From a virus: 42,318 nt of DNA. The stretch lies in IMG/VR virus record IMGVR_UViG_3300000736_000002, positions 1-42,318 of that record; one strand, given 5' to 3'. Shown here in pieces: positions 28,501 through 38,321 of this stretch. Numbering within the stretch: position 1 is the stretch's first letter; every line of letters starts with the position of its first letter. A program made the position numbers and the translations under genes. The notes beneath the pieces are model-generated. The model saw nothing but the letters and a program-made list of their open reading frames with translations. It was not told the origin of the DNA and ran no database searches.

Positions 28501-28953
28501 ATGGCAAAGTTTTTAAGGAAGAGGCAGCTTGTGGATACTCAGACGGGGGAGGAATTCCTTTCGGATGAGCGTATTAGTGTTTTAGGGAGGTCTGCGTGGG
28601 ACAGGGCGAGGTTTGTAAAGATGTTTATTCCCGGGTTGGAGGCTTTGGTTAGGCTAAAGCCATCGGAGATCGCCTTGGCTATGTACGTTATGACCAGGCT
28701 GAAGAGTGGTTCCAGGGTGGTTCAGGTGGAGTTTCAGGGGTATTGTGAGTGGGTGGAGCCTATTGTGGGGAAGAAGCCTGATCGATCTTCGTACCACAAG
28801 GCGGTTAAGGGTTTGGTTGGCGAGGGCTGGATGGTGAAGTCCGGAAAGGAGTGGTTGATTAACCACAACATGGCTTTTGTTGGCGATAGGGGGAGGCATT
28901 TGGTTTCAAGCACGGTCTCTTTGGTGCGATCAAACGAAACTATTGAGCCCTAG
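28501..28953 (+). CDS. repL: RepL-like plasmid-type replication initiator
   Basis: I take ATG 28501 (MAKFLRKRQLVDTQTGEEF), giving 150 residues. The body is a winged-helix domain: SEIALAMYVMTRLKSGSRVVQVEF, then SSYHKAVKGLVGEGWMVKSGKEWLINHNMAFVGDRGR. The last stretch corresponds to the RepL-type ending (kL...G.....YWINPN..F.GDR). RepL proteins start plasmid replication, and RepL homologues are known from crAss-like phages. The gene lies directly beside the AT-rich site array. Assignment is by pattern and context, not by search. Confidence 0.65.
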   Translation: MAKFLRKRQLVDTQTGEEFLSDERISVLGRSAWDRARFVKMFIPGLEALVRLKPSEIALAMYVMTRLKSGSRVVQVEFQGYCEWVEPIVGKKPDRSSYHKAVKGLVGEGWMVKSGKEWLINHNMAFVGDRGRHLVSSTVSLVRSNETIEP

Positions 28954-28968
28954 GGTGGTTATAGGGGC

Positions 28969-29208
28969 ATGAACATGAACATCGTTATGTCGTATCCGGG
29001 TATCATCGTGGAGATGATGGAGGATTACTACGAGTCCGGGAAGGATTTTGAGGAAATAAAGTACGATCATGCAAGGTATTTTATAGAGAAAAACTATTAT
29101 CTTTACAGAGACCTTGTATCAAAGGACTTGGCTTTTTATGAAAAAGCCTTTAACTTGATGACTACAAGGGGGGACTACAAAGACAAAATACTTACCAATG
29201 AAAGATGA
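28969..29208 (+). CDS. Small acidic helical protein
   Basis: 79 residues (Met at 28969 or 28975). Helical with many Tyr and acidic residues (PGIIVEMMEDYYESGKDFEEIKYDHARYFIEKNYYLYRDL). It overlaps the next gene by 11 bases. Unknown function. Confidence 0.6.
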   Translation: MNMNIVMSYPGIIVEMMEDYYESGKDFEEIKYDHARYFIEKNYYLYRDLVSKDLAFYEKAFNLMTTRGDYKDKILTNER

Positions 29209-29554
29209 ATCAATAGAGGGAAGAGTTTTAGAGCCATACGGTTTTGAATATGTAAATTCGTCCTGGATGAGTGACGAAGCGGATGGCCCGGGGTATTGGC
29301 GGAGTGCTACGCACAAAGTCATAAAGCACGAAGACGACCGGTACACGATCTTTCAATTTGGCGAAATCAGCGATTACGACGAAAAGAACAAGATTTTCAC
29401 GGTGTCGCACTTTGATGAGTTAGGTTTTGTGTGCTTTTTTGGGATGATTGATTGGGAGGACGAGGAGTTTTGCGACAAGTTGCTCACGATGGTTGGGGCG
29501 ATCATAGAGATTGATCACGACTTGGACGACGTCTTTGGGGAAGACGAGGAGTGA
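29198..29554 (+). CDS. Acidic hypothetical protein
   Basis: 118 residues, very acidic at the C-terminus (EIDHDLDDVFGEDEE). Middle part WRSATHKVIKHEDDRYTIFQFGE and FDELGFVCFFGMIDWEDEEFCDKLL suggests an alpha/beta unit. No family recognised. Confidence 0.65.
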   Translation: MKDESIEGRVLEPYGFEYVNSSWMSDEADGPGYWRSATHKVIKHEDDRYTIFQFGEISDYDEKNKIFTVSHFDELGFVCFFGMIDWEDEEFCDKLLTMVGAIIEIDHDLDDVFGEDEE

Positions 29555-29600
29555 ACAAAGCACAAAGCCGTATTGTTAATGATGCAGAACTAACAAAATT

Positions 29601-30314
29601 ATGGCAAGTGCAATTCGCTTTACCGAAGTAATTAACAACAACGGAACCGCTCTCACGGGGAATGCTCTTCGTGAAACGGCTATTTCTTCTGACGACTTTA
29701 AGTGGGCTTACTCTGGCCCTACTGGCACTAGCAACCGGTACGTAGAGTTCTACGACGCGCAGATTGGTGCCAATCGGGTAGCTACCATCACCACGGGATC
29801 TTACGCTAATTTAACGAGCGTCTCTGGGTGTTTGGCTCAAGTCACTTCCTCCGTTTCGGGGGTTGGAAAGATGGACGCCCCTGTTACAGGTGTTTCAACA
29901 GCTACTGGGGCCTTTATTTTAAATCTTGAGCATATTGCCGTAGCTTATTTGACAGCGGCAGGATCTTCCAATGTGGAGTACATTTTTAAGGGCACAAAGT
30001 ATGATTTTGCTGTCAATCGTACTCCAACCCAAATACAATCTTTGTCATTATCCGGAGCTAACGTGGTAAAAATGATGTGTGCTCCATTTCCGCTGTTATT
30101 TTTCAACGGAAACAGAATTTTAAATACAACGACTACTGGTGCATCTGGCTGCATCTTTGCCTTCTCAAAGCTGAAGTCTGCCGGAACCATTCTTGACGAT
30201 CGTCGCTACATTGACGCCGGCGTTACCGGTATGGTTACCGAGATTTACCTTGACACGCCAGACAATCTTGTTCTTGCCACAAATTCAGCCCTTTCAGCCG
30301 TTATTCCTATCTAA
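29601..30314 (+). CDS. Putative virion protein
   Basis: 237 residues, low charge, rich in Thr, Ser, Ala and Gly with repeated beta-type segments (NRYVEFYDAQIGANRVATITTGSYANLTSV). Its stop overlaps the next start by one base (TAATG). It precedes the packaging genes and resembles small capsid or tail surface proteins in composition; no family recognised. Confidence 0.62.
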   Translation: MASAIRFTEVINNNGTALTGNALRETAISSDDFKWAYSGPTGTSNRYVEFYDAQIGANRVATITTGSYANLTSVSGCLAQVTSSVSGVGKMDAPVTGVSTATGAFILNLEHIAVAYLTAAGSSNVEYIFKGTKYDFAVNRTPTQIQSLSLSGANVVKMMCAPFPLLFFNGNRILNTTTTGASGCIFAFSKLKSAGTILDDRRYIDAGVTGMVTEIYLDTPDNLVLATNSALSAVIPI

Positions 30315-31075
30315 TGAGTCAACTTTTTAACTTTTCATTTCAGACACTTGCTGGAGCCCCTGACTCTCCGGGCGCCATCAACAAAGACCAAGTGGTTTAT
30401 GCGTATGCCACGCAGTCCACAAAGACTTTGTTGGTATTTACGAATGGAGAATCACGCATCGCCAATAACACATTGGCATCGGTCAAGTCAACCTTTGGGT
30501 TGACATCCATTGGAACCCCAACAAACATAAATGGGCAAATCGTTTATTTGGGCGAGGTTTTGGTAAACCAAGACTATGTAACGCAAGTTTCTGACCGAAC
30601 ATCTACTCGTGTAATTGAAATGAACCAACCGGCGAGTGCGCCAGTAAATTTCACGACATCGCAATCGGTTACAGGAATTGTGTCAAATTGCGCTCTTGCC
30701 GAAAAGGGATACAAAGAGTGGGTAGGTGCAATTAGCGTAAACGGAACAAACGCGCCAACAGGGGCTACATTTTATAACACGATGGGCGTTGCTGCAACTT
30801 TTTCGGTGGTTACTGGAGGGAACATCAACGGGATTGCTTCAACTGCTTATTGGAAAATTGATTTTTCTGGGATTGTAACTTCGTCAAACATAGCTCAAAA
30901 TTCCGAATTAAGCATTGTTGCGTCAAACCAAACTACAGACAATAACACCGTCATAAGAGTTAGCCAAGGAACTATTGAAGAACCCAATAGCTTCGTAATT
31001 GCAGCATGGAATGCTAGCACTACAAATGTTGGAGTTACGAGCAGATTTATGATTTCCATTAAATTCTTTGCATAG
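30314..31075 (+). CDS. Putative virion protein
   Basis: 253 residues, neutral, Ser/Thr/Asn/Val-rich, mainly beta. The last 130 residues (KGYKEWVGAISVNGTN, VATFSVVTGG, AYWKIDFSGIVTSSN) look like a separate domain. Paired with the previous gene by a one-base overlap, which suggests a joint structural role. Confidence 0.62.
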   Translation: MSQLFNFSFQTLAGAPDSPGAINKDQVVYAYATQSTKTLLVFTNGESRIANNTLASVKSTFGLTSIGTPTNINGQIVYLGEVLVNQDYVTQVSDRTSTRVIEMNQPASAPVNFTTSQSVTGIVSNCALAEKGYKEWVGAISVNGTNAPTGATFYNTMGVAATFSVVTGGNINGIASTAYWKIDFSGIVTSSNIAQNSELSIVASNQTTDNNTVIRVSQGTIEEPNSFVIAAWNASTTNVGVTSRFMISIKFFA

Positions 31076-31106
31076 AACGAAGACGATAAGTCTTGGTTAA
31101 TAGCAC

Positions 31107-31589
31107 ATGCTGTTTAAAATAAGTCAAGAGGACGTCTTTGAGGACAATCCTCACTTGCTAATTCTTGCTGAATTTAAAGGAATAACCTCGGACGAGTTCA
31201 AGTTCGTGGCCTTATACGCGGATTGGAAATCCCCCTACAAGAACCTATCCCCCGAGGAGCGTTATCAGAAGGCTCTTTTAAATGTGTCTTCCATTCGGAA
31301 GGACAAGATCGGTAAGTACATTGAGGCTTACCACGACATGCAGGGCATTGGTTCGGAGAGAGAGTCCTTAGAAGCCCTGGAGGCAGCCTTGTCCGAGATA
31401 CGTAAGAGGCTCAAAGGTGCTCAAGGCTTAGAGGCTGACGAAATTAAGAAGCTTTCTGCATCGCTCATTGACCTAACCAAACAACGCAAGGCCATTGAGA
31501 TTATGATTAACACGGAGATGAACATGGACACACAAAAGGATTCTTCGGCCGAGGACGAGATGTCCGCTATTGACAGCTTTCACGCATGA
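31107..31589 (+). CDS. Candidate small terminase subunit
   Basis: 160 residues, helical. The opening LLILAEFKGITSDEFKFVALYADWKSPYKNLSPEERYQKALL and the coiled-coil second half (ERESLEALEAALSEIRKRLKG) resemble small proteins found before the large terminase gene in Bacteroidota phages. The 4-base overlap with terL supports a packaging role. DNA binding cannot be shown from sequence. Confidence 0.5.
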   Translation: MLFKISQEDVFEDNPHLLILAEFKGITSDEFKFVALYADWKSPYKNLSPEERYQKALLNVSSIRKDKIGKYIEAYHDMQGIGSERESLEALEAALSEIRKRLKGAQGLEADEIKKLSASLIDLTKQRKAIEIMINTEMNMDTQKDSSAEDEMSAIDSFHA

Positions 31590-33472
31590 AGCAAAGCCTA
31601 GTTGATTACCTTTTCAACAGCGCCTTTGACGTCAACGAGAGGGTCAGGTACTACTTGGACAAGATTGGACAAATACAGATGTCCACTTACAAGCCTAAAA
31701 AGATGATCATTCCTTCGTTTTCCAGCCGGACGGAACAGTCCAAGTGGGAGAACGAACAGATACGCAGGACGAGGTTTGGGCATGACGGCATCTGCGGAAT
31801 GATGTACATGTACACCTACTTCTGGAAGATGAAGTCCAAGAACGGGGGTCTTATCTCCCCGGAGTTTCGCAGGTGTAACGCGGAGTTCTTTAACCTTATT
31901 GAGTCTTGCCTGTACGGCGAGTCAAGCATCTACCCGGACAACACAGGCAACGGCGTCATCCTTGGTGGACGGCGCCGTTGGGGCAAGTCCTACAGCCTTG
32001 CCAACGCGATGTACTGCACGGCGATCCACAATCCCTATTCGGAGATTGGTTTCACATCCAAGTCCGAGGAGGACATGAAGAAGTTCATGAGCGACGTGCT
32101 AAAGACCGGTTACAACAACCTGCCGTCTTTCCTACGCGCTACATCCATGGCCGGCAACTCGGCATCGCGCCTAGAGTTCGCCAAGAAGATTCGCGACAAG
32201 GATGGCAACATCAAGAAGGTGGGTCTTAACTCGGTGATCTTTGGTCGTTCCCCTGAGCCGACGTCGTTTGAGGGATCCGGTATGCGCATGGTGGTGTACG
32301 AGGAGCCCGGCAAGTGGGACCCAGGACAGCTCAAGCAGAACTGGTCCTACACGGAACCTGCCTTGGCTGCGGATGATGGTATTACCCGGAAGGGCGTCCC
32401 CATCCTCGCTGGTACGGCGGGAGATGCTGCAGAAAATGGCGATGACTTCAAGGACTTTTGGTACAACGCGGAAGGCTATGGCCTCATTCGCTACTTTGCT
32501 GCCGGGTGGAGCGGCTTCATGATTGACAACGAGCTTGGCAACGAGAACGTCATTGAGGGGCTGAAATACATCCTTAGTGAGCGCGAGAAGAAGCGCAAGC
32601 AGTCCATGAAGCGGTATTACGACTTCATCGTTCAGTACCCCTTGGAGGCTGAGGAGATGTTCATCCAGGTGGGTGATTCGCCTTTTGACGTGGAGTTAAT
32701 TAACAACCGCATTGCCCATTTGGACACCCATCCCCCCAAGATGAAGAGGGGTCTGTTCCGTAAATCCAACGACAAGGTGGTATTCATTCCCAAGGAAGAC
32801 GGGGACGTCATCATGTTGGAGGAGCCCTCTGACGACGTTCAGTATGCCGCCGGGTGTGACCCGACGGATGGCGCCAAGAAAGAAGGCATTGGCTCAGACC
32901 TGTCGTTCTTTATCGCGAAAGGACTGCACTTGGGGGAAGAGGAGACGCACAGCGGTGGCGCTGTGTTGCAGTATACAGCCAAGCCCAAGGACATGAACGA
33001 GGCTTACGAGCAATGCGCCCTGGCGGTGGAGTACTACAGCAAGAAGAGCACCTGCACGGTCTTGATTGAAAGAAACAGGGCCCGGATGATATCCTACTTC
33101 CAGGATAGAGACTTAACGAAGTTTCTGGCGAAAAAGCCTCCGAAGATTGGCAAATTAGCCAGGCCTGGAAATGTCGTTGAATACGGCGTCTACATGGATG
33201 AAATGGTTAAGGATCAGATGATTGGCGTTATTGACGATGACTTGACATCCAACATTGAGCGCTACCATTACTCCGATTTGCTGTCGGATTTGGCCAATTA
33301 CAACCCAGAAAACAAAAAAAGAAAATATGACCGAGTAGATGCTTGGGGCCTTACCTTGATTAATTTACGAACGGTAGCCAAAAGTCGTTTGTTAAGAAAA
33401 GAGACAAGCAATGACCTATTCAAGGGATTTGACTATGTTTTCAGTAAGGAGGGAAAACTACAACGTAAATGA
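31586..33472 (+). CDS. terL: Terminase large subunit
   Basis: 628 residues with the ATPase and nuclease domains of TerL. Walker A GGRRRWGKS is near residues 125-133 and Walker B MRMVVYEEP near 233-241. Nuclease acidic residues are in AGCDPTDGAKK (about 422), VLIERNRA (about 495) and VDAWGL (about 584). It drives ATP-dependent packaging and cuts concatemers. It overlaps the portal start as ATGA. Confidence 0.93.
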   Translation: MKQSLVDYLFNSAFDVNERVRYYLDKIGQIQMSTYKPKKMIIPSFSSRTEQSKWENEQIRRTRFGHDGICGMMYMYTYFWKMKSKNGGLISPEFRRCNAEFFNLIESCLYGESSIYPDNTGNGVILGGRRRWGKSYSLANAMYCTAIHNPYSEIGFTSKSEEDMKKFMSDVLKTGYNNLPSFLRATSMAGNSASRLEFAKKIRDKDGNIKKVGLNSVIFGRSPEPTSFEGSGMRMVVYEEPGKWDPGQLKQNWSYTEPALAADDGITRKGVPILAGTAGDAAENGDDFKDFWYNAEGYGLIRYFAAGWSGFMIDNELGNENVIEGLKYILSEREKKRKQSMKRYYDFIVQYPLEAEEMFIQVGDSPFDVELINNRIAHLDTHPPKMKRGLFRKSNDKVVFIPKEDGDVIMLEEPSDDVQYAAGCDPTDGAKKEGIGSDLSFFIAKGLHLGEEETHSGGAVLQYTAKPKDMNEAYEQCALAVEYYSKKSTCTVLIERNRARMISYFQDRDLTKFLAKKPPKIGKLARPGNVVEYGVYMDEMVKDQMIGVIDDDLTSNIERYHYSDLLSDLANYNPENKKRKYDRVDAWGLTLINLRTVAKSRLLRKETSNDLFKGFDYVFSKEGKLQRK

Positions 33473-35694
33473 GCGCTACCGCAATACAAACAACTTTCCC
33501 CAATATGTGGGTCCAAGACTCGCAGAAGGGAGAGGATTATCACAAGCAAGCCATCTTGGCTATTCTTGGGCAGACGGTGGCGAACGGTTACATTCCCAAC
33601 CTTTACACAGCCATGGACCGGTCCATGAACTTCTACAATGGAGACTACGACCTTTCCAAGAAGTTTGACTTCCTGCAGAAGGATTACAATGGGCGGAGCC
33701 TTCCGGCATTGTGGATTAACTTCAACAAGATTCGCAACAAGGTCAACCTACTTGAAGGAGAGGTGGCTATTCAAAAGCTGGACGTATCGTGTAAGACACT
33801 AAATCGTGATGCTGTATCTAGGAAGATGAAGAAGAAATCTTCCATTGTAGCACAAAAGATTATGATGTCTGTCATTCCAAAGATTGATCCGACAGGCGAA
33901 CTTATCGAGATGAAAGAGCCGGATTTTATTCCGTACTCTGAAGAAGAATTGGACCTCTACATGCGCTCATCCTACAAGGAGCCCATTGAGCGTACGATGG
34001 ACTCCATTTTGCGCTACGAGATTGAAAGAGACAAGTATGTCCAAACAAGGCTTGCCTTTTGGAGGGATGTTCTTATTGTAGGAAGGGCGATTGGTAAGCA
34101 CGAGTTAAAGTATGGAAAGCCACACATTCGCCGTGTAGACCCTCGTTATGTCATTGTGGATCCTTATGTTTTTGATGACAGCTTTAGCACATCGGCATTT
34201 ATTGGCGAGTGGCGCTATGCTCCGGTAACAGAGGTCTGCGACACCTATGGCTTGACGCTTGAGGAGTTGAATACGATAAGGTACGACCAGGGTTCTTGGC
34301 TATGGGGCGGTTATTCGCAGAACGGAACGAACTTCTTGTTGCCTTACATTACCGTGAACAATCAGTTTATGTGCTTGGTGTTTTATGCGGAGTGGAGGGA
34401 CATTCGCCAGGTACGCGCCAAGGTAACCGTGGACCAATATGGCGGCGAGCACGTCAAGATCCTGGGGAAAGACGAAAAGCCCAAGTTGACGGAGAAGGAG
34501 AAGGAGAATGGAGGACGCATTGAAACAAGGAATGTTGAGACAATTCGCAAGGCGACCCTTGTGGGGTCTAGCATTGTGAAGGAATGGGGCGAGATGAATA
34601 ACATCGTTAGGGATAGCGTTGACAATCCGGTGAAAGCCGAGTACAGTTACACGATTATCTCCCCGCAGTACACCAACTTTAGGACTGTGTCCAAGGTTGA
34701 GGAGATGTCCGCTCTGCAAGAGTTTAAGGACCTAATTATGTACACCGTGCAACAAGAGATGTCCACGGCAGGACGTAAAGGTTTTGTCTACGATCTTCGC
34801 TACAAGCCAGACAACCTGCAATTGCAGGATGTGATGTACTACTTGAAGACATCCGGTATTGCCTTTACGAGTAGCGGACAGGAAGCGGTACCGCCCAATG
34901 GTAACCCATTCCCGAGCATTGACACGGGTATCTCCAATTCAATTAACCTATACCTCAACTTGGCGTCGTACATTGACATGGAAATTGACAAGATTTCTGG
35001 AATCAACGACGCTCGCCAAGGTTTTCAAAAAGGAGATTCTCTTGTTGGAGTGAATCAGATGGCGGTCATGCAAAGCAGTCTTATTACTCAGCCGTTGAAC
35101 AAAGCGTTTGAAATTTTTGAGAACGATTTGTTGCAGAAGTATGCCAACTACATCAAGACGATTTTCCCATTCTTAAAAGAGCAATATGAGCCAATTGTCT
35201 CGCAAATCGGCATTGACCTTATGGAGATTGATGAAGATGTACCTCTTCAGGATTATGGTATTTTTATCAAGGTTAACTCCGATGATATTATGAACAATAG
35301 GCCGAAGTTCGAGCAACTTGTTAGTTCCGCCGTACAGGCTAACAGCCTAAGTATTTCCGAGGCTATGGTTCTTTTATTCAATCCAGATACCAAAGAGGGC
35401 GTCAAGAAGTTCCTTGCACTCCAGGACCGAAAAGCATCTCAAGCGGAACAATCGCAAGAACAGCAAATGATGATGCAACAACAGATGGCTCAACAGCAAA
35501 TCATTGGAGATACTGAGAAACAAATTCAAGTTGACAGGGCTCGTTCCGAGAACAAAGGACAACTCCAAATGTTAAGGGAGGAGTTAAAGAATCGCACGAT
35601 GGAGCAACAAACTCAACTTGATATGCTCAAAAAAGAGCAAGAACAGAACTTCAACCTCATCATTGAGGCATTAAAAGAACAAAAAACCCAATAA
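33469..35694 (+). CDS. Portal protein
   Basis: 741 residues directly after terL. The layout agrees with crAss-like portals: an early YIPNLYTAMDRSMNFYNGDYDL segment, a core (YGKPHIRRVDPRYVIVDPYVFDD), a helical DMEIDKISGINDARQGFQKGDS region and a Gln/Met-rich coiled-coil C-terminus. It would form the dodecameric DNA gateway at one capsid vertex. Assigned by size, order and features rather than a single motif. Confidence 0.85.
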   Translation: MSATAIQTTFPNMWVQDSQKGEDYHKQAILAILGQTVANGYIPNLYTAMDRSMNFYNGDYDLSKKFDFLQKDYNGRSLPALWINFNKIRNKVNLLEGEVAIQKLDVSCKTLNRDAVSRKMKKKSSIVAQKIMMSVIPKIDPTGELIEMKEPDFIPYSEEELDLYMRSSYKEPIERTMDSILRYEIERDKYVQTRLAFWRDVLIVGRAIGKHELKYGKPHIRRVDPRYVIVDPYVFDDSFSTSAFIGEWRYAPVTEVCDTYGLTLEELNTIRYDQGSWLWGGYSQNGTNFLLPYITVNNQFMCLVFYAEWRDIRQVRAKVTVDQYGGEHVKILGKDEKPKLTEKEKENGGRIETRNVETIRKATLVGSSIVKEWGEMNNIVRDSVDNPVKAEYSYTIISPQYTNFRTVSKVEEMSALQEFKDLIMYTVQQEMSTAGRKGFVYDLRYKPDNLQLQDVMYYLKTSGIAFTSSGQEAVPPNGNPFPSIDTGISNSINLYLNLASYIDMEIDKISGINDARQGFQKGDSLVGVNQMAVMQSSLITQPLNKAFEIFENDLLQKYANYIKTIFPFLKEQYEPIVSQIGIDLMEIDEDVPLQDYGIFIKVNSDDIMNNRPKFEQLVSSAVQANSLSISEAMVLLFNPDTKEGVKKFLALQDRKASQAEQSQEQQMMMQQQMAQQQIIGDTEKQIQVDRARSENKGQLQMLREELKNRTMEQQTQLDMLKKEQEQNFNLIIEALKEQKTQ

Positions 35695-35696
35695 AC

Positions 35697-36833
35697 ATGT
35701 CAGAAGATTTAGATTTGCTAGCCCTTCAGAAACTGACGGGCGAGGCGGAATCTCATTCGCCCATAGGCGATGAGAACGAACAAGCGGCACTAAACGCCCT
35801 TAACGGTCAGCCAGAGGTTCCTCCACAGCCTGCGGCACAAGCTCCTGAAGTTCCTGCAGAAACTACCCAAGGATTGGAGGAAGAGGCAGATGCTGATGGT
35901 CCTGCAAACGAAACCGATACAGAAAATGTTAATGCAGATGAGAACCCTAACACGGACCTCAATTTCGACATTGATTTGGACGAAGGCGTTGAAGTACCTG
36001 CTGCGGATGATTTCGTAACAAAGTACAAAAACGAGTTTACGGACCTTGGACTTGAGGGAGTTAACAACTCCCAAGATTTTGTAGAAAAGTTCAAGAGCCT
36101 AAAACAGGAGTTGGAGGAAACGAAAGAATCCGCCAAGACCGTATTCGCCAGTGATATGATCCGAGAGGCGAATGAGATCATGAAGCAGGGAGGCGACTGG
36201 CTGAGTTATTTAGGCTTGTCTACTCTTGATTACGACTCAGTTCCAGATGTGGACCTTTTGTCGTATGAGCTTAAATCCGACTTTGATACAAAGGAGGAAC
36301 TTGATGAGTACATTGCCTCCCTTGACGAGACCCAAATTCGCCTTAATGCGAAGAGGATACGAAAGGACTTGAAGTTGCAGCAGGAAGTTCAGAAGCAACA
36401 GGTTGCTTTACAAGCGCAGGAGCATCAGCGTGTTTACGATGATAACCTTCGCAAGGCAATCAATAGCATCGAAAAGGTGGACAGGGTCAAGGTCAAAGAC
36501 CAAGACCGGGCAAGCATTCAAAAGATGCTCACCACTTACAACGATAAGGCTAAGGCAACTGAGTTCCAGATCAAGCACTTCCTGAAACCTAATGGAGAAC
36601 CGGATTTCCAAAAGATGGTGCAAAGCGCCTACAAATTGGAAATGTTCGACAAGGTACTTGAGTACGCTACTCGTAGCGCCAAGAATTCAGGAAAAGCCGC
36701 TGTGATTCAAAACCTGTCCAACGTAGAGAGACCGAAGGCAACAAATATCGCCGAGGCTACTCCACGAAAGGCTTTGTCTACTGTTGAATCCGAAGTTGAA
36801 AGGTTGAGAAAGGGTGAAAAACCTTTGTTCTAA
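35697..36833 (+). CDS. Scaffold-like acidic protein
   Basis: 378 residues. Residues 1-110 are acidic and Pro/Glu/Asn-rich, presumably disordered; 110-290 are helical with coiled-coil segments (FVEKFKSLKQELEETKESAK and LKLQQEVQKQQVALQAQEHQ). The basic C-terminus (PRKALSTVESEVERLRKGEK) could contact capsid subunits. Position between portal and capsid genes is that of a head scaffold. No protease motif seen. Confidence 0.75.
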   Translation: MSEDLDLLALQKLTGEAESHSPIGDENEQAALNALNGQPEVPPQPAAQAPEVPAETTQGLEEEADADGPANETDTENVNADENPNTDLNFDIDLDEGVEVPAADDFVTKYKNEFTDLGLEGVNNSQDFVEKFKSLKQELEETKESAKTVFASDMIREANEIMKQGGDWLSYLGLSTLDYDSVPDVDLLSYELKSDFDTKEELDEYIASLDETQIRLNAKRIRKDLKLQQEVQKQQVALQAQEHQRVYDDNLRKAINSIEKVDRVKVKDQDRASIQKMLTTYNDKAKATEFQIKHFLKPNGEPDFQKMVQSAYKLEMFDKVLEYATRSAKNSGKAAVIQNLSNVERPKATNIAEATPRKALSTVESEVERLRKGEKPLF

Positions 36834-36851
36834 ACTTAAACAAACAAAAAA

Positions 36852-38219
36852 ATGGCTTACATTAATACAGTCAATCCAAACAATGCTACCCCAAATACCA
36901 TCAGAACTGGTAATGTGGATAGCACCTACGTTTTTGGTGGAATCCAAAAACCCGATTTCAGCGACTATATCACGTATCGCTTCCCTCAGTACACCATTAC
37001 AACCCTCTTGAGCCGTATCGGTCGCAAGAACCCCGTTGTCGGCAACGATGTTTTCAACTGGTTTGAAAAAGGCAAATTCCGTCAATCGGTCACCGCGTCT
37101 GCCGCTACTGGTGCTTCTGGAGACACAACTGGAACAGTCACATACGCAACTGGTACCCAAGCTTCTTTCTTGGTCGGAGATGTAATTCGCTTTGAGAACA
37201 ATGCTTATGCAATTGTTACCGGTATCACTAGTGGTGGTGGAGGTAATGGAGCTTCTGGTACATTAGCGATTCAAGCCTTGGGCACCAACTTTGGTGTGTC
37301 AATTACTGGAACGCTGAAATTCGCTCACTTATACAACTTGCAGGCTGAATATTCTGATAGCCCATCCGGTCGTGTATGGCAAGAAAACCAGGTCAGCGAG
37401 TACCTAGGCATCATGCGTCGTTCTGTGGTCTGTTCCACAACTCAAGGGTCTAACCTCAAGTACGTAAAGAAGTCTGACAGCGAGTGGTCTTACTATTACA
37501 TCAACGAGATGGAAACCATGCAAGAGATGGCCATGGACCGCGAGATGTACATCTTGGCCGCAAAGTCAAACGGATCAGCTACAACTGGTAACGTAATGTC
37601 TGGCCGCCTTGGCGGTAATGGTATCTTGCCACGAGTTCTGACAGATGGTGTTGTTGGAACCTATTCTTCTGCTATTGCGGAAACAGACTTGGCCGAGCAA
37701 GTTCGCTTGATGTGCTTGAACAGTAGCGGAAGCGAGTTTACTGTACTTTGCGGTAGCTCTGCCTATGCTGACGCTCAGTTCGCGCTTCGCGACTACACCT
37801 TGAATGGTGGCATCAGCTTCGGTGTGTTCTCCGGCGATGGTCTTATGACCGGACTGAACATTACCAAGTACAAGTTTATGGACAAAATCTTGAACTTTGT
37901 TCTGTACTACCCATTCGCCAACGAGGCCCTGTTCCCTGCTCCTGCCACTTCAGGCATCAACTGGGACAAAGCCATGCTGTTCTTGAACATGGGTACCGAC
38001 GATCGTGGCAACCCACTCATCAACTTGCGCTACAAGCAAGACCTGTTGGGTCAGAGCCTTGAGTTCCGTCGAACCGTCCAAGAGGGTATCACTACCCCAG
38101 AGGCCGGTTCCGGAGCCGCTCGCTCTAACGGTAAAGATGGATTCACAGTAGACTTCTACTCTTCCATCGGTGTTGAATTGCGCGCAGCCAACAACCACGG
38201 TTTGTTGTACGCAGCGTAA
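36852..38219 (+). CDS. Major capsid protein
   Basis: 455 residues. The position after the scaffold, the length, the Ala/Gly/Thr-rich composition and the strong isolated terminator behind it all indicate the main head protein, presumably with an HK97 fold. It contains Gly-rich loops (TSGGGGNGASG) in an apparent insertion near residues 80-160, and the repeated aromatic/acidic segment SEWSYYYINEMETMQEMAMDREMYI. The leader AACTTAAACAAACAAAAAA is typical of a highly expressed Bacteroidota gene. Confidence 0.82.
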   Translation: MAYINTVNPNNATPNTIRTGNVDSTYVFGGIQKPDFSDYITYRFPQYTITTLLSRIGRKNPVVGNDVFNWFEKGKFRQSVTASAATGASGDTTGTVTYATGTQASFLVGDVIRFENNAYAIVTGITSGGGGNGASGTLAIQALGTNFGVSITGTLKFAHLYNLQAEYSDSPSGRVWQENQVSEYLGIMRRSVVCSTTQGSNLKYVKKSDSEWSYYYINEMETMQEMAMDREMYILAAKSNGSATTGNVMSGRLGGNGILPRVLTDGVVGTYSSAIAETDLAEQVRLMCLNSSGSEFTVLCGSSAYADAQFALRDYTLNGGISFGVFSGDGLMTGLNITKYKFMDKILNFVLYYPFANEALFPAPATSGINWDKAMLFLNMGTDDRGNPLINLRYKQDLLGQSLEFRRTVQEGITTPEAGSGAARSNGKDGFTVDFYSSIGVELRAANNHGLLYAA

Positions 38220-38240
38220 TCCCTCTTAACTGAGGAAACG

Positions 38241-38275
38241 AAGCCCTCGCCCACAAGGCGGGGGCTTTTGTTTTG
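38241..38275 (+). terminator. Strong intrinsic terminator after the capsid gene
   Basis: A 10-base stem AGCCCTCGCC (38242-38251) with GGCGGGGGCT (38257-38266), one G-T pair, loop CACAA, followed by TTTTGTTTT. It would shape high capsid transcript levels relative to the genes beyond. Confidence 0.92.
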
Positions 38276-38288
38276 GAACTGAACAAAA

Positions 38289-38310
38289 TTTTATGTGTTA
38301 TAGTGTCATA
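38289..38310. promoter_or_regulatory. Isolated TGTGTTAT site within an inverted repeat
   Basis: TGTGTTAT at 38294-38301 lies between TTTATG and CATAAA arms, just 20 bases before the start at 38322. It is the same half-site as in the central array and the only extended copy I saw in the virion block. Confidence 0.45.
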
Positions 38311-38321
38311 AATTTTTAAAA

